Shown here: positions 7,246-13,603 of the stretch, in pieces
How positions within the stretch are numbered: position 1 is the first letter of the stretch
Layout of the letters: every line of letters begins with the position of its first letter
NCBI GenBank assembly: GCA_900299065.1
Contig: OMIJ01000251.1
Span: 1 to 16,916 of the forward strand
DNA length: 16,916 bases
Reading direction: 5' to 3'
DNA from: Hyphomicrobiales bacterium
GTDB lineage: Bacteria > Pseudomonadota > Alphaproteobacteria > Rhizobiales > Beijerinckiaceae
Program-made: the position numbers and the translations under genes
Notes under the pieces: generated by a model
Databases searched by the model: none
Seen by the model: only the letters and a program-made list of their open reading frames with translations
Told to the model about the DNA's origin: nothing

Positions 7246-8571
7246 TTATAATGCCTGAATGAAGCGCACGGCCTCGCCTTGCGAGGGTGTGATCACTTCG
7301 CCCTCCCACATGACCTGATGGCCGCGCACAATCGTGCCAATGGGCCAGCCTGTAACGGACTTGCCGTCATAGGGTGTCCAGCCGCAGCGTGAGGCGATCC
7401 ATTCATCCTTGATCGTCTGGTGGCGCTTGAGATCAACAATGGTGAAATCGGCATCATAGCCTTCAGCAATGCGGCCTTTGCGGGCAATCTGGAAAATGCG
7501 CGCCGGGCCTGCGCTGGTCAGATCGACAAAACGCTCGAGCGACAAGCGACCCGCCTGGACATGATCGAGCATGATGGGAACCAAAGTCTGCACACCTGTC
7601 ATGCCCGAGGGCGTATCGGGATAGGTTTTGGCTTTTTCCTCTAATGTATGGGGCGCATGATCAGAGCCCAAAACATCGACGAGGCCCTGCTCAAGTCCCG
7701 CCCAAATGCGGGTGCGGTGGCTGGCCTCGCGCACTGGCGGATTCATCTGCAATTTGGTGCCAAGGCTATTATAGAGGCTGGCATCAAGGGTGAGATGATG
7801 GGGCGTCACTTCAATGCTTGCGACATCTTTGTGCGCGGCCAGAAAAGCCATCTCCTCACCTGTCGAGACATGCAGCACATGAATGGCGGCGCGCTGTTTA
7901 CGGGCAATGGCAACAAGGCGCTGTGTGCATTGCAGAGCGGTTGTCACATCGCGCCAGATGATATGCGAATTAGGATCACCCTTAACGCGCAAGGATTTAC
8001 GCTCTTCCAGACGATATTCATCTTCAGCATGAAAAGCAGCGCGCCGGCGCGTCTTGGCGAGAATTGCAGCAACACCGGGATCATCTTCCACTAGAAGCGA
8101 GCCCGTTGATGAGCCCATGAAGACTTTAATGCCAGCTGCCCCTGGCAGGCGCTCGAGTTCAGGAATGTCATTGGCATTTTCATGCGTGCCGCCAACCCAA
8201 AAGGCGAAATCACAATGCATGCGATGATGGCCGCGGCTGACTTTATCAGCGAGGGTCTCAGCGCTTGTGGTCAAGGGATTGGTGTTGGGCATTTCGAAAA
8301 CGGCGGTGACGCCGCCCAGAACGGCGGCGCGTGATCCTGTCTCCAGATCTTCCTTGTGGGTGAGGCCGGGCTCGCGAAAATGCACCTGGCTGTCGATCAC
8401 GCCGGGCAGAACATGCAGGCCGCGACAATCCACAATTTTGCCAGCATGGGCTTGGGCGAGATTGCCAATGGCGCTAATCGTGCCATTCATGATGCCAATG
8501 TCGCGTTGGCCGGTGCCATCCTGATTGATGACGATGCCATCTTTCAAAATCAGGTCATAGGTTTGCGACAT
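7246..8571 (-). CDS. pyrC: Dihydroorotase-family amidohydrolase
   Basis: A 441-residue cyclic amidohydrolase of the dihydroorotase class I / hydantoinase type. Dihydroorotase makes dihydroorotate from carbamoyl-aspartate in pyrimidine synthesis. Landmarks: VLPGVIDSQVHFREPG (54-69), EMPNTNP (93-99), Lys149 in GIKVFMG (position of the carbamylated metal-bridging lysine of hydantoinases), His181 (FHAEDE), His234 (HVLHVS), Asp304 (GSDHAPHTLEEKAK), and the FVDLTSAGPARIF and GYDADFTIVDL stretches near the end. The usual His-x-His at the start of the barrel is Gln62-x-His64. I recall Gln as common in one alphaproteobacterial dihydroorotase subgroup, but cannot verify it here. No pyrB (aspartate transcarbamylase) is adjacent, so this could be a second, non-canonical dihydroorotase or a related hydrolase. 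Divergent from ygfZ. Confidence 0.85.
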   Translation of the reverse strand: MSQTYDLILKDGIVINQDGTGQRDIGIMNGTISAIGNLAQAHAGKIVDCRGLHVLPGVIDSQVHFREPGLTHKEDLETGSRAAVLGGVTAVFEMPNTNPLTTSAETLADKVSRGHHRMHCDFAFWVGGTHENANDIPELERLPGAAGIKVFMGSSTGSLLVEDDPGVAAILAKTRRRAAFHAEDEYRLEERKSLRVKGDPNSHIIWRDVTTALQCTQRLVAIARKQRAAIHVLHVSTGEEMAFLAAHKDVASIEVTPHHLTLDASLYNSLGTKLQMNPPVREASHRTRIWAGLEQGLVDVLGSDHAPHTLEEKAKTYPDTPSGMTGVQTLVPIMLDHVQAGRLSLERFVDLTSAGPARIFQIARKGRIAEGYDADFTIVDLKRHQTIKDEWIASRCGWTPYDGKSVTGWPIGTIVRGHQVMWEGEVITPSQGEAVRFIQAL

Positions 8572-8697
8572 ATCGGGCCTTTCGGGCTTGCTTGCGGAGT
8601 GCTTGGCTTTACTTAAGGTGAGCGAGCGGAAAGTTGAACCCCTTTTCTCGACAAAGGCCAGCCAGATTGGTTGGTTTGGGCCGGAACGGATAAGCTG
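8572..8697. promoter_or_regulatory. Divergent promoter region of pyrC and ygfZ
   Basis: The 126 bp between the two start codons must contain both promoters. I see no convincing -35/-10 pair and no strong palindrome. A weak purine-rich site (AAAGG on the minus strand) precedes pyrC, and GGA at 8688-8690 precedes the ygfZ ATG by 7 nt. Confidence 0.4.
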
Positions 8698-9534
8698 ATG
8701 TTGTCATATGAGCTGAAAGAGCGTGGCGTTATTCTGGTGCAAGGGCCTGATGCGAGGGGCTTTCTGCAAGGTCTTGTCACCTGCCAGATGGAGCGGGTTG
8801 GGCCGGATCGCCCTGCCTTTGCGGCTCTGCTGAGCCCGCAGGGCAAGATTTTGGTCGATTTCATTGTTGTTGAGCGGCTTGAGGGCGGCTTTCTGCTCGA
8901 TGTCCCTGCCGATCTTCTGGCCTTCCTACTGAATCGGCTCAATCTGTATAAATTACGTGCAAAGGTCGAGCTGAGTGATCTGTCTGACCAATTGTCTGTA
9001 CTTGCCCTCTGGGGGGGCGATGTCAGCAAAGCGGGGCTTGCAGGAGCATTTGCCGATCCACGGGCGCCTGCCTTTGGCTGGCGCTGGATAGGCCCGAGCG
9101 AAGCTGTGGCATCCTATCCAAGAGGTGAGGAGAATTCTTCAGCCTATGAAGCACGACGCATTGCCTTTGCCTTGCCAAAGGGCGGTGTTGATTTTGCCTA
9201 TGGCGAGGCCTTCCCGCATGAGGCCAATATGGATCGGCTCCATGGGCTCGATTTTCAAAAGGGATGTTATGTCGGACAAGAAGTCGTCGCGCGAGTTCAG
9301 CACAGGGGGCTGGCGCGTCGGCGCATTGTGCGCGTGCATTTTGCTGATGGCGCGCCACCGGCTGGAACAGAGATTTTGGCAGGTGATGTCGAGATTGGCA
9401 CTATGGGATCATCGGTCGGCCCGTTGGGTCTTGCAATGCTGCGGCTGGATCGTGTCGCTGAGGCGAATGAACAAAGCGTGCTTCTGCGGGCCAGAGACGG
9501 GCGTGAGCTGAGTGTCGAGCCGATTGCCAGCTGA
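8698..9534 (+). CDS. ygfZ: YgfZ/GcvT-domain folate-binding protein (Fe-S cluster maintenance)
   Basis: A 278-residue member of the YgfZ (IBA57-like) family, a tetrahydrofolate-binding relative of GcvT that supports assembly or repair of certain Fe-S enzymes in the cytoplasm. The signature K-G-C-Y-x-G-Q-E is at 188-195 (KGCYVGQE), with the family cysteine Cys190. The N-terminus (RGVILVQGPDARGFLQGLVT, residues 9-28) is the normal opening, as is SPQGKILVDF (46-55). The ATG at 8698 is preferred to an in-frame TTG at 8671, which would add nine residues not seen in the family. First of five genes in the same direction; the GcvT likeness does not mean it works with gcvPA/gcvPB. Confidence 0.92.
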   Translation: MLSYELKERGVILVQGPDARGFLQGLVTCQMERVGPDRPAFAALLSPQGKILVDFIVVERLEGGFLLDVPADLLAFLLNRLNLYKLRAKVELSDLSDQLSVLALWGGDVSKAGLAGAFADPRAPAFGWRWIGPSEAVASYPRGEENSSAYEARRIAFALPKGGVDFAYGEAFPHEANMDRLHGLDFQKGCYVGQEVVARVQHRGLARRRIVRVHFADGAPPAGTEILAGDVEIGTMGSSVGPLGLAMLRLDRVAEANEQSVLLRARDGRELSVEPIAS

Positions 9535-9594
9535 ACAGGCTTTTTCTGTATCAACACATGAGTCAAGCTGAGCGATCAGCAAAGAGCGGATAAC

Positions 9595-10212
9595 ATGCGC
9601 AAACATATTCTCTATCCCGATGGTATAGCGCGCTGCCCATGGCCGGGCGATGATCTGCTCTATATCAGCTATCATGATGAAGATTGGGGCGTGCCAGAAT
9701 GGGATAGTCGTGCCTTGTTTGAAAAACTGATTTTGGATGGTTTTCAGGCGGGCTTGTCGTGGATTACGATTTTGCGCAAGCGCGAGGCATTCCGCAAAGC
9801 TTTCGAGGGTTTTGAGCCTGAGCGCATGGCGCGCTTTACGCCGCGTAAGGTTGAGAGCTTGATGCAGGATGCCGGTATTGTTCGCAATCGCGCCAAGATT
9901 GAAAGCTCGATTACCTCTGCCAAGGCCTATCTGAAGATTGAAGCAGAACAGGGCTTTGCCAATTACATGTGGAATTTTGTCGATGGCAAGCCGGTGCAGA
10001 ATAATCTGCGTCATATGGAGCAAGCTCAAACGTCTTCGCCTCTGTCTGAGACCATTTCAAAAGATCTGAAAAAGCGCGGCTTCAACTTTTGTGGGCCGAC
10101 GATTGTGCAGGCCTATTGTCAGGCAGTGGGCATGATCAATGATCATCTGATTGGCTGTCATCGTCATGCCGCCTGTCAGGTGCTGGCTATTCGTCCAGCC
10201 AAGAGGCGCTGA
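9595..10212 (+). CDS. tag: DNA-3-methyladenine glycosylase I
   Basis: A 205-residue base-excision enzyme that removes 3-methyladenine from alkylated DNA. Compared with E. coli Tag, the zinc ligands are present: Cys14 (RCPW), His27 (YHDEDWG), His184 and Cys188 (NDHLIGC). GFQAGLSWITIL (49-60) and DAGIVRNRAKI (92-102) are family signatures, as is KKRGFNFCGPT (159-169). At the position of E. coli Glu38, which contacts the damaged base, this protein has Asp48 (LDGFQAG), a conservative change that may be common. About 18 residues longer than E. coli Tag, partly at the N-terminus. The TGA overlaps no other gene, but the HD gene starts 1 bp later, so the two are surely co-transcribed. Confidence 0.95.
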   Translation: MRKHILYPDGIARCPWPGDDLLYISYHDEDWGVPEWDSRALFEKLILDGFQAGLSWITILRKREAFRKAFEGFEPERMARFTPRKVESLMQDAGIVRNRAKIESSITSAKAYLKIEAEQGFANYMWNFVDGKPVQNNLRHMEQAQTSSPLSETISKDLKKRGFNFCGPTIVQAYCQAVGMINDHLIGCHRHAACQVLAIRPAKRR

Positions 10213-10213
10213 T

Positions 10214-10834
10214 ATGGTTCGTAGTTCCACGCCTCCTCGTGTTTGGCAGAGAATGCTTTCGGGTCGGCGTCTCGATTTGCTCGATCCATCGCCGCTTGAT
10301 GTCGAGATTGCCGATATAGCGCATGGTCTGGCGCGTGTGGCCAGGTGGAATGGACAGACGAGCGGAGATCATATTTTCTCAGTCGCGCAACATTCGCTAT
10401 TGGTTGAAGCGCTTGCGTTGATTATGGATCCCGGTCTGCCACCACGCTGGCGTCTCGCCATCTTGCTGCATGATGCGCCAGAATATGTGATTGGCGATAT
10501 TATCTCGCCTTTCAAAGCGGTGATTGGCGATGCTTATAAAAGCGTCGAGCATCGTATTTTGGCGGCTATTCATCTGCGTTTTTCTCTGCCCGCCAAGCCC
10601 GCAGCCGCGCTTACAAAACTCACCAAACAGGCCGACAGGGCTGCAGCCTTTCTTGAAGCTGTCACAGTTGCAGGTTTTTCTGAGGCTGAGGCGGCGCATT
10701 TGTTTGGATCACAAACCATTCCTGCGCATCAGGTGGAGGGATTGATGCGGTCCATGTCCTCGCAAGAGGCGGAGCTGTTGTTTCTGTCCCGCTTTGCCCA
10801 GATCGATGCGCAGATGGATCTGCCATCTGTCTGA
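10214..10834 (+). CDS. HD-domain phosphohydrolase (YfbR-like, COG1896)
   Basis: A 206-residue HD-fold metal-dependent phosphohydrolase. The metal-binding pattern is His60 (VAQHSLLV), His86-Asp87 (LLHDAPEYVIGDI) and Asp141 (KQADRAAAF), which matches the YfbR group of 5'-deoxynucleotidases; substrate remains unproven. A nucleotide-pool role would fit its place next to a DNA-repair gene and a presumed NAD regulator, but that is inference. The ATG at 10214 is chosen because AGAGG at 10202-10206 lies 7 nt upstream and the reading frame before it only overlaps tag. The N-terminus (WQRMLSGRRLDLLDPSP) is typical of the alphaproteobacterial subgroup. Confidence 0.85.
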   Translation: MVRSSTPPRVWQRMLSGRRLDLLDPSPLDVEIADIAHGLARVARWNGQTSGDHIFSVAQHSLLVEALALIMDPGLPPRWRLAILLHDAPEYVIGDIISPFKAVIGDAYKSVEHRILAAIHLRFSLPAKPAAALTKLTKQADRAAAFLEAVTVAGFSEAEAAHLFGSQTIPAHQVEGLMRSMSSQEAELLFLSRFAQIDAQMDLPSV

Positions 10835-10877
10835 TCAAGCCTGTCTTTTCTCTTATGAAGGCTTATGATGTGACCAT

Positions 10878-11849
10878 ATGAATGGACAGCAGAGATTGAG
10901 TCTGCCCGTCGAGGTTGGTCTGACGGCGGCGATTGTCTCGGTTCTTGATGAAGAGCCGATGAGCCTTGTTGTGCGCCCGACTGAGCCGGAATCCGAGCCG
11001 GCTCTGCCGTCAGGATCGTTTGAGCCTCTCAAGCACAGAACGTTTGAGATTGGCCTGCGCAATTGGGTGAGTGAGCAAACCGGCGTGCCTTTGGGCTATG
11101 TCGAACAGCTTTATACTTTTGGTGATCGCGGCCGCCATGCCAGGGCGGGGGATCGTGATCCTCATGTGATTTCGGTTGGCTATCTGGCTTTGACCCGCGC
11201 CGGTAGCCGCGATCTGGATGCTGCGACAGGCGCAAGGTTTCGCTCCTGGTATGAATTCTTTCCCTGGGAAGATTGGCGCTCGGGCCGATCGATTCTGCTC
11301 GATAGCATTATTCTGCCCGGGCTGAATGTCTGGAGCCAAAGGGCTGAAGGGGAAATGCGTTTAGCAAGATCAGATCGAGTGCGTCGATTGTTTGGCGATG
11401 GTGCCATGTTTGATGATGAGACTGTGCTGGAGCGTTATGAGCTTCTCTATGATGCAGGTCTTGTCACAGAGTCGCAGCGCGATGGGCGCGAATCAGCTTT
11501 GTCACAGGGCGCTTTGGCGCCATTGGGCGAATCCATGCGCTATGATCATCGGCGCATTCTGGCCACAGCCATGGGTCGGTTACGCGCCAAAATGAAATAT
11601 CGTCCGGTCATTTTCGAGCTTATGCCCGAGACATTCACCCTTACCGATCTGCAAAGGCGTGTTGAAGCGATTTCGGGTAGGCATTTGCACAAGCAGAACT
11701 CTCGCCGCCTTGTTGAGACTTCGGCGGTGGTTGAACCGACGGGCGATGTGTTGCATGCAACCGGGGGTCGTCCTGCTGCGCTCTTTCGCTTTCGTCGCGA
11801 TGTTCTTCAAGAGCGTCCCTCACCGGGCCTGCGTGTCGGAGCTCGCTGA
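10878..11849 (+). CDS. nadQ: NadQ-like regulator: degenerate Nudix domain plus winged helix
   Basis: A 323-residue protein resembling the alphaproteobacterial NAD-metabolism regulator group (COG4111, NadQ) and, in layout, NrtR. Residues about 10-160 form a Nudix-like domain. The Nudix box RE-U-x-EE-x-GU aligns with NWVSEQTGV (62-70): only one of the acidic residues (Glu66) remains, so hydrolase activity is unlikely and ligand sensing likely. Residues about 225-310 resemble the NrtR winged helix (MGRLRAKMKYRPVIFELMP, then FTLTDLQRRVEAISGRHL and GGRPAALFRF). Known or predicted targets in relatives are NAD synthesis genes (nadABC), none of which is here. The ATG has no good Shine-Dalgarno sequence, and no better in-frame start is visible. 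43 bp after the HD gene, so probably the end of that operon. Confidence 0.75.
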   Translation: MNGQQRLSLPVEVGLTAAIVSVLDEEPMSLVVRPTEPESEPALPSGSFEPLKHRTFEIGLRNWVSEQTGVPLGYVEQLYTFGDRGRHARAGDRDPHVISVGYLALTRAGSRDLDAATGARFRSWYEFFPWEDWRSGRSILLDSIILPGLNVWSQRAEGEMRLARSDRVRRLFGDGAMFDDETVLERYELLYDAGLVTESQRDGRESALSQGALAPLGESMRYDHRRILATAMGRLRAKMKYRPVIFELMPETFTLTDLQRRVEAISGRHLHKQNSRRLVETSAVVEPTGDVLHATGGRPAALFRFRRDVLQERPSPGLRVGAR

Positions 11850-11869
11850 GTCATAAATTAAAGTGTTAT

Positions 11870-11894
11870 AAAATCAATTATTTAATATGATTTT
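11870..11894. repeat. AT-rich inverted repeat after nadQ
   Basis: AAAATCA (11870-11876) and TGATTTT (11888-11894) are exact reverse complements with an 11-bp AT spacer. The whole stretch 11851-11894 is far richer in A+T than its surroundings. It may be part of the ftcR promoter region or a weak end signal for nadQ; the stem is too AT-rich for a confident terminator. Confidence 0.3.
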
Positions 11895-11926
11895 GACCAT
11901 TCGCACGGCGAGGCTTGCGCGAGGCG

Positions 11927-11941
11927 TTAACTTTTTGTTAA
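11927..11941. promoter_or_regulatory. CtrA-type binding site (TTAA-N7-TTAA) upstream of ftcR
   Basis: TTAA at 11927-11930 and TTAA at 11938-11941 are separated by exactly seven bases, the consensus of the cell-cycle regulator CtrA in alphaproteobacteria. It lies 78 bp before the ftcR start codon. CtrA controls flagellar and chemotaxis genes in many of these bacteria, so a site before a flagellar regulator makes sense. A GANTC (CcrM) site, GAGTC at 11848-11852, lies 74 bp further up. Confidence 0.55.
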
Positions 11942-11964
11942 GAATACAACCATAGATTGTATTC
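11942..11964. promoter_or_regulatory. 8+8 bp inverted repeat in the ftcR leader
   Basis: GAATACAA (11942-11949) and TTGTATTC (11957-11964) are exact reverse complements with a 7-bp spacer, starting at the base after the CtrA-type site. It may be an operator for a dimeric regulator or a leader hairpin. It ends 55 bp before the ftcR ATG. Confidence 0.45.
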
Positions 11965-12009
11965 ATTGCGAATGTTCGTCCAGTGTTGCGTTTTCAGCTT
12001 CGAACAACT

Positions 12010-12014
12010 GGGAG
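12010..12014 (+). promoter_or_regulatory. Ribosome binding site that fixes the ftcR start
   Basis: GGGAG lies 5 nt before the ATG at 12020. An in-frame start at 11957 would add 21 residues with no family resemblance and would begin inside the inverted repeat. Confidence 0.65.
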
Positions 12015-12019
12015 ACGAT

Positions 12020-12685
12020 ATGTATATTTTAATTGATGATCGGGCCCTTGTGGCTAATGGCTTTATGGCTGGTTTTGAACGCGAAGGGGTGAGCCTGACG
12101 GGCTTTGTGCCGGGTGAATTCTGCGATTGGGTCGAGGGCGCAGGCCGGGAAGATCTGCAGGCCGTCGAAGCTTTTTTGATCGGTGATTGTGGATCGCGCC
12201 AGGGCTTGCCGCGGTTCATTCGAGAGCATTCGCGCGCCCCTTTGATTGCGATGAATGAGACGCCCTCGCTTGAAAATACGCTCGAATGGTTTGCTGCCGG
12301 TGTCGATGATGTGGTCAGAAAACCTGTGGCCATTCGTGAATTATTGGCGCGGGTCGAAGCCATTCGCCGGCGTGTGGAAGCGGCTCAGGGCCATGCCAAT
12401 ATTGGTCCGCTGCGCGTTTTCTTTGATGGGCGTGACCCAGAGTTGGACGGCACGAAGATAGAGTTTCCGCGTCGTGAACGCCGCATCCTCGAATATTTAG
12501 TCACAAACCGCGGCAAGCGGATCACCAAATCGCAATTGTTCAATGCTGTTTATGGATTGTTTGATGATCATGTGCAGGAAAGCGTGATCGAGAGCCATGT
12601 CAGCAAATTGCGCAAAAAGCTTGTTGCCTGTTTGGGTGAAGATCCGATCGATTCCAAGCGCTTTCTTGGCTATTGCCTGATGTGA
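12020..12685 (+). CDS. ftcR: FtcR-type flagellar transcriptional regulator (OmpR family, atypical receiver)
   Basis: A 221-residue OmpR/PhoB-type protein that closely resembles FtcR, the flagellar master regulator of Brucella and other Hyphomicrobiales. Shared stretches include AVEAFLIG (48-55), SLENTL (83-88), GVDDVVRKPV (94-103), PRRERRILEYL (150-160), VIESHVSKLRKKL (189-201) and DPIDSKRFLGYC (208-219). Residues 1-115 are a receiver-like domain and about 130-220 the winged-helix DNA-binding domain. The receiver is atypical: where the phospho-acceptor Asp should end strand 3 there is Gly55 (with Asp56 next to it), while Lys101-Pro102 is kept. It is therefore probably controlled by its amount rather than by phosphorylation. 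No flagellar genes are in the window. A CtrA-type site and an inverted repeat lie in its leader. Confidence 0.9.
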   Translation: MYILIDDRALVANGFMAGFEREGVSLTGFVPGEFCDWVEGAGREDLQAVEAFLIGDCGSRQGLPRFIREHSRAPLIAMNETPSLENTLEWFAAGVDDVVRKPVAIRELLARVEAIRRRVEAAQGHANIGPLRVFFDGRDPELDGTKIEFPRRERRILEYLVTNRGKRITKSQLFNAVYGLFDDHVQESVIESHVSKLRKKLVACLGEDPIDSKRFLGYCLM

Positions 12686-12697
12686 GATGCGCTGTAT

Positions 12698-13444
12698 TCA
12701 GCCGCGCCCCAGAAAGGGTTGCCGCACGGGCAATAAGGTGGCCTCAAGCAGATTGGTTTCATCCGGCAGGCTGGCCATCAGCAAAACAGTGCGCGCCACA
12801 TCATCAGCCTGCATGGAAATATCGGCGGGCTTTTCTTCCATCTGCGGCATGAGCTCTGTCTTGGTGGACCCTGGATGGACGATGGAGACGCAAATCCCAT
12901 CGTCACGCGCATCTAGTGCCAGAGAACGGGTCATGCCCTCTAATCCAAATTTTGTTGATGTATAGCCTATGGAATGGGGCCGCGGGATCATTGAGGAAAT
13001 GCTGCCAATATTGATGATGCGACCGCGCTTTTGCGGTTTCATCAATTTGAGTGCTTCGCGGCTCACCAGAAACGGTCCGGTGAGATTGGTAGCAACAATA
13101 TCGTCCCAACGTGCAAGGCTGAGGTCAGTGGTCGGAGTGTGATCGGCAAAGCCCGCGCTGTTCACGACAAGATCAAGCCGGCCATAAATGGTTCGGATAT
13201 GGGCAAAGAGCGACAGGATTTCATCTTCCTTGCGCACATCCAACTGGTAGACTTCCGGCTTAGGGTGGGCAGCCTCGATCTGTTTTGACAAGGTCTGTAG
13301 TTTTTCGATCCGGCGCGCGGCCATAATCACTTGCATGCCATGTTCAGCAAGAATTTTGGCACAAGCTGCACCAATGCCTGAACTCGACCCCGTGACCAGA
13401 GCAATGCGCCCTTTCAGCAAGGATGTGGCGGAATGTGCGGACAT
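12698..13444 (-). CDS. Short-chain dehydrogenase/reductase (SDR)
   Basis: A 248-residue classical SDR, an NAD(P)-dependent oxidoreductase with a Rossmann fold. Motifs: TGSSSGIG (18-25, cofactor binding), Asp69-Val (adenine pocket), NSAG (95-98), Asn120, Ser148, Tyr161-x3-Lys165 (YTSTK, catalytic), PGSTKTEL (191-198). Arg44-Arg45 after strand 2 (AARR) is the kind of pattern that favours NADP(H). The substrate cannot be read from sequence. On the minus strand GGGAG lies about 10 nt before the ATG. It is convergent with ftcR (12 bp between stops) and divergent from the acyl-CoA dehydrogenase gene, with which it may share a control region. Confidence 0.9.
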   Translation of the reverse strand: MSAHSATSLLKGRIALVTGSSSGIGAACAKILAEHGMQVIMAARRIEKLQTLSKQIEAAHPKPEVYQLDVRKEDEILSLFAHIRTIYGRLDLVVNSAGFADHTPTTDLSLARWDDIVATNLTGPFLVSREALKLMKPQKRGRIINIGSISSMIPRPHSIGYTSTKFGLEGMTRSLALDARDDGICVSIVHPGSTKTELMPQMEEKPADISMQADDVARTVLLMASLPDETNLLEATLLPVRQPFLGRG

Positions 13445-13603
13445 AATATTTGCTCTCCCGAGAATTCTTGGGTTCTATCTTGTGCAAAGCATAGGGAGAG
13501 TTTTGACATCAAGCAAGGCGGGCTTTCGGGATTGGCCCATATACCTCATTGGGATCATTCGATATAAGCTGCTGAACGGTTAAACCAGATCAGTGAGACA
13601 CTA
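13445..13603. promoter_or_regulatory. Divergent intergenic region, SDR and acyl-CoA dehydrogenase
   Basis: 159 bp between two start codons. TTGACA occurs at 13503-13508, but no -10 element lies at 16-18 bp. CTCTCCC (13453-13459) and GGGAGAG (13494-13500) are complementary, but the first is simply the SDR ribosome site read on the other strand. No clear operator. Confidence 0.35.

Noticed and set aside
8671..8697. TTG start for ygfZ, adding nine residues
   Set aside because: The added residues are not part of the family N-terminus, and the ATG at 8698 gives a normal beginning.
9409..10029. Long minus-strand frame across ygfZ and tag (206 codons)
   Set aside because: Antisense to two well-supported genes and without any recognisable motif.
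10151..10213. Earlier ATG for the HD gene inside tag
   Set aside because: It would overlap tag by about 60 bp; the ATG at 10214 has a good ribosome site and the expected N-terminus.
13453..13500. CTCTCCC and GGGAGAG as a 7-bp inverted repeat with 34-bp spacing
   Set aside because: The first arm is the ribosome binding site of the leftward SDR gene; the distance is large and the match is likely chance.
13503..13508. TTGACA as a -35 element for the acyl-CoA dehydrogenase gene
   Set aside because: No acceptable -10 sequence lies 16-18 bp downstream.
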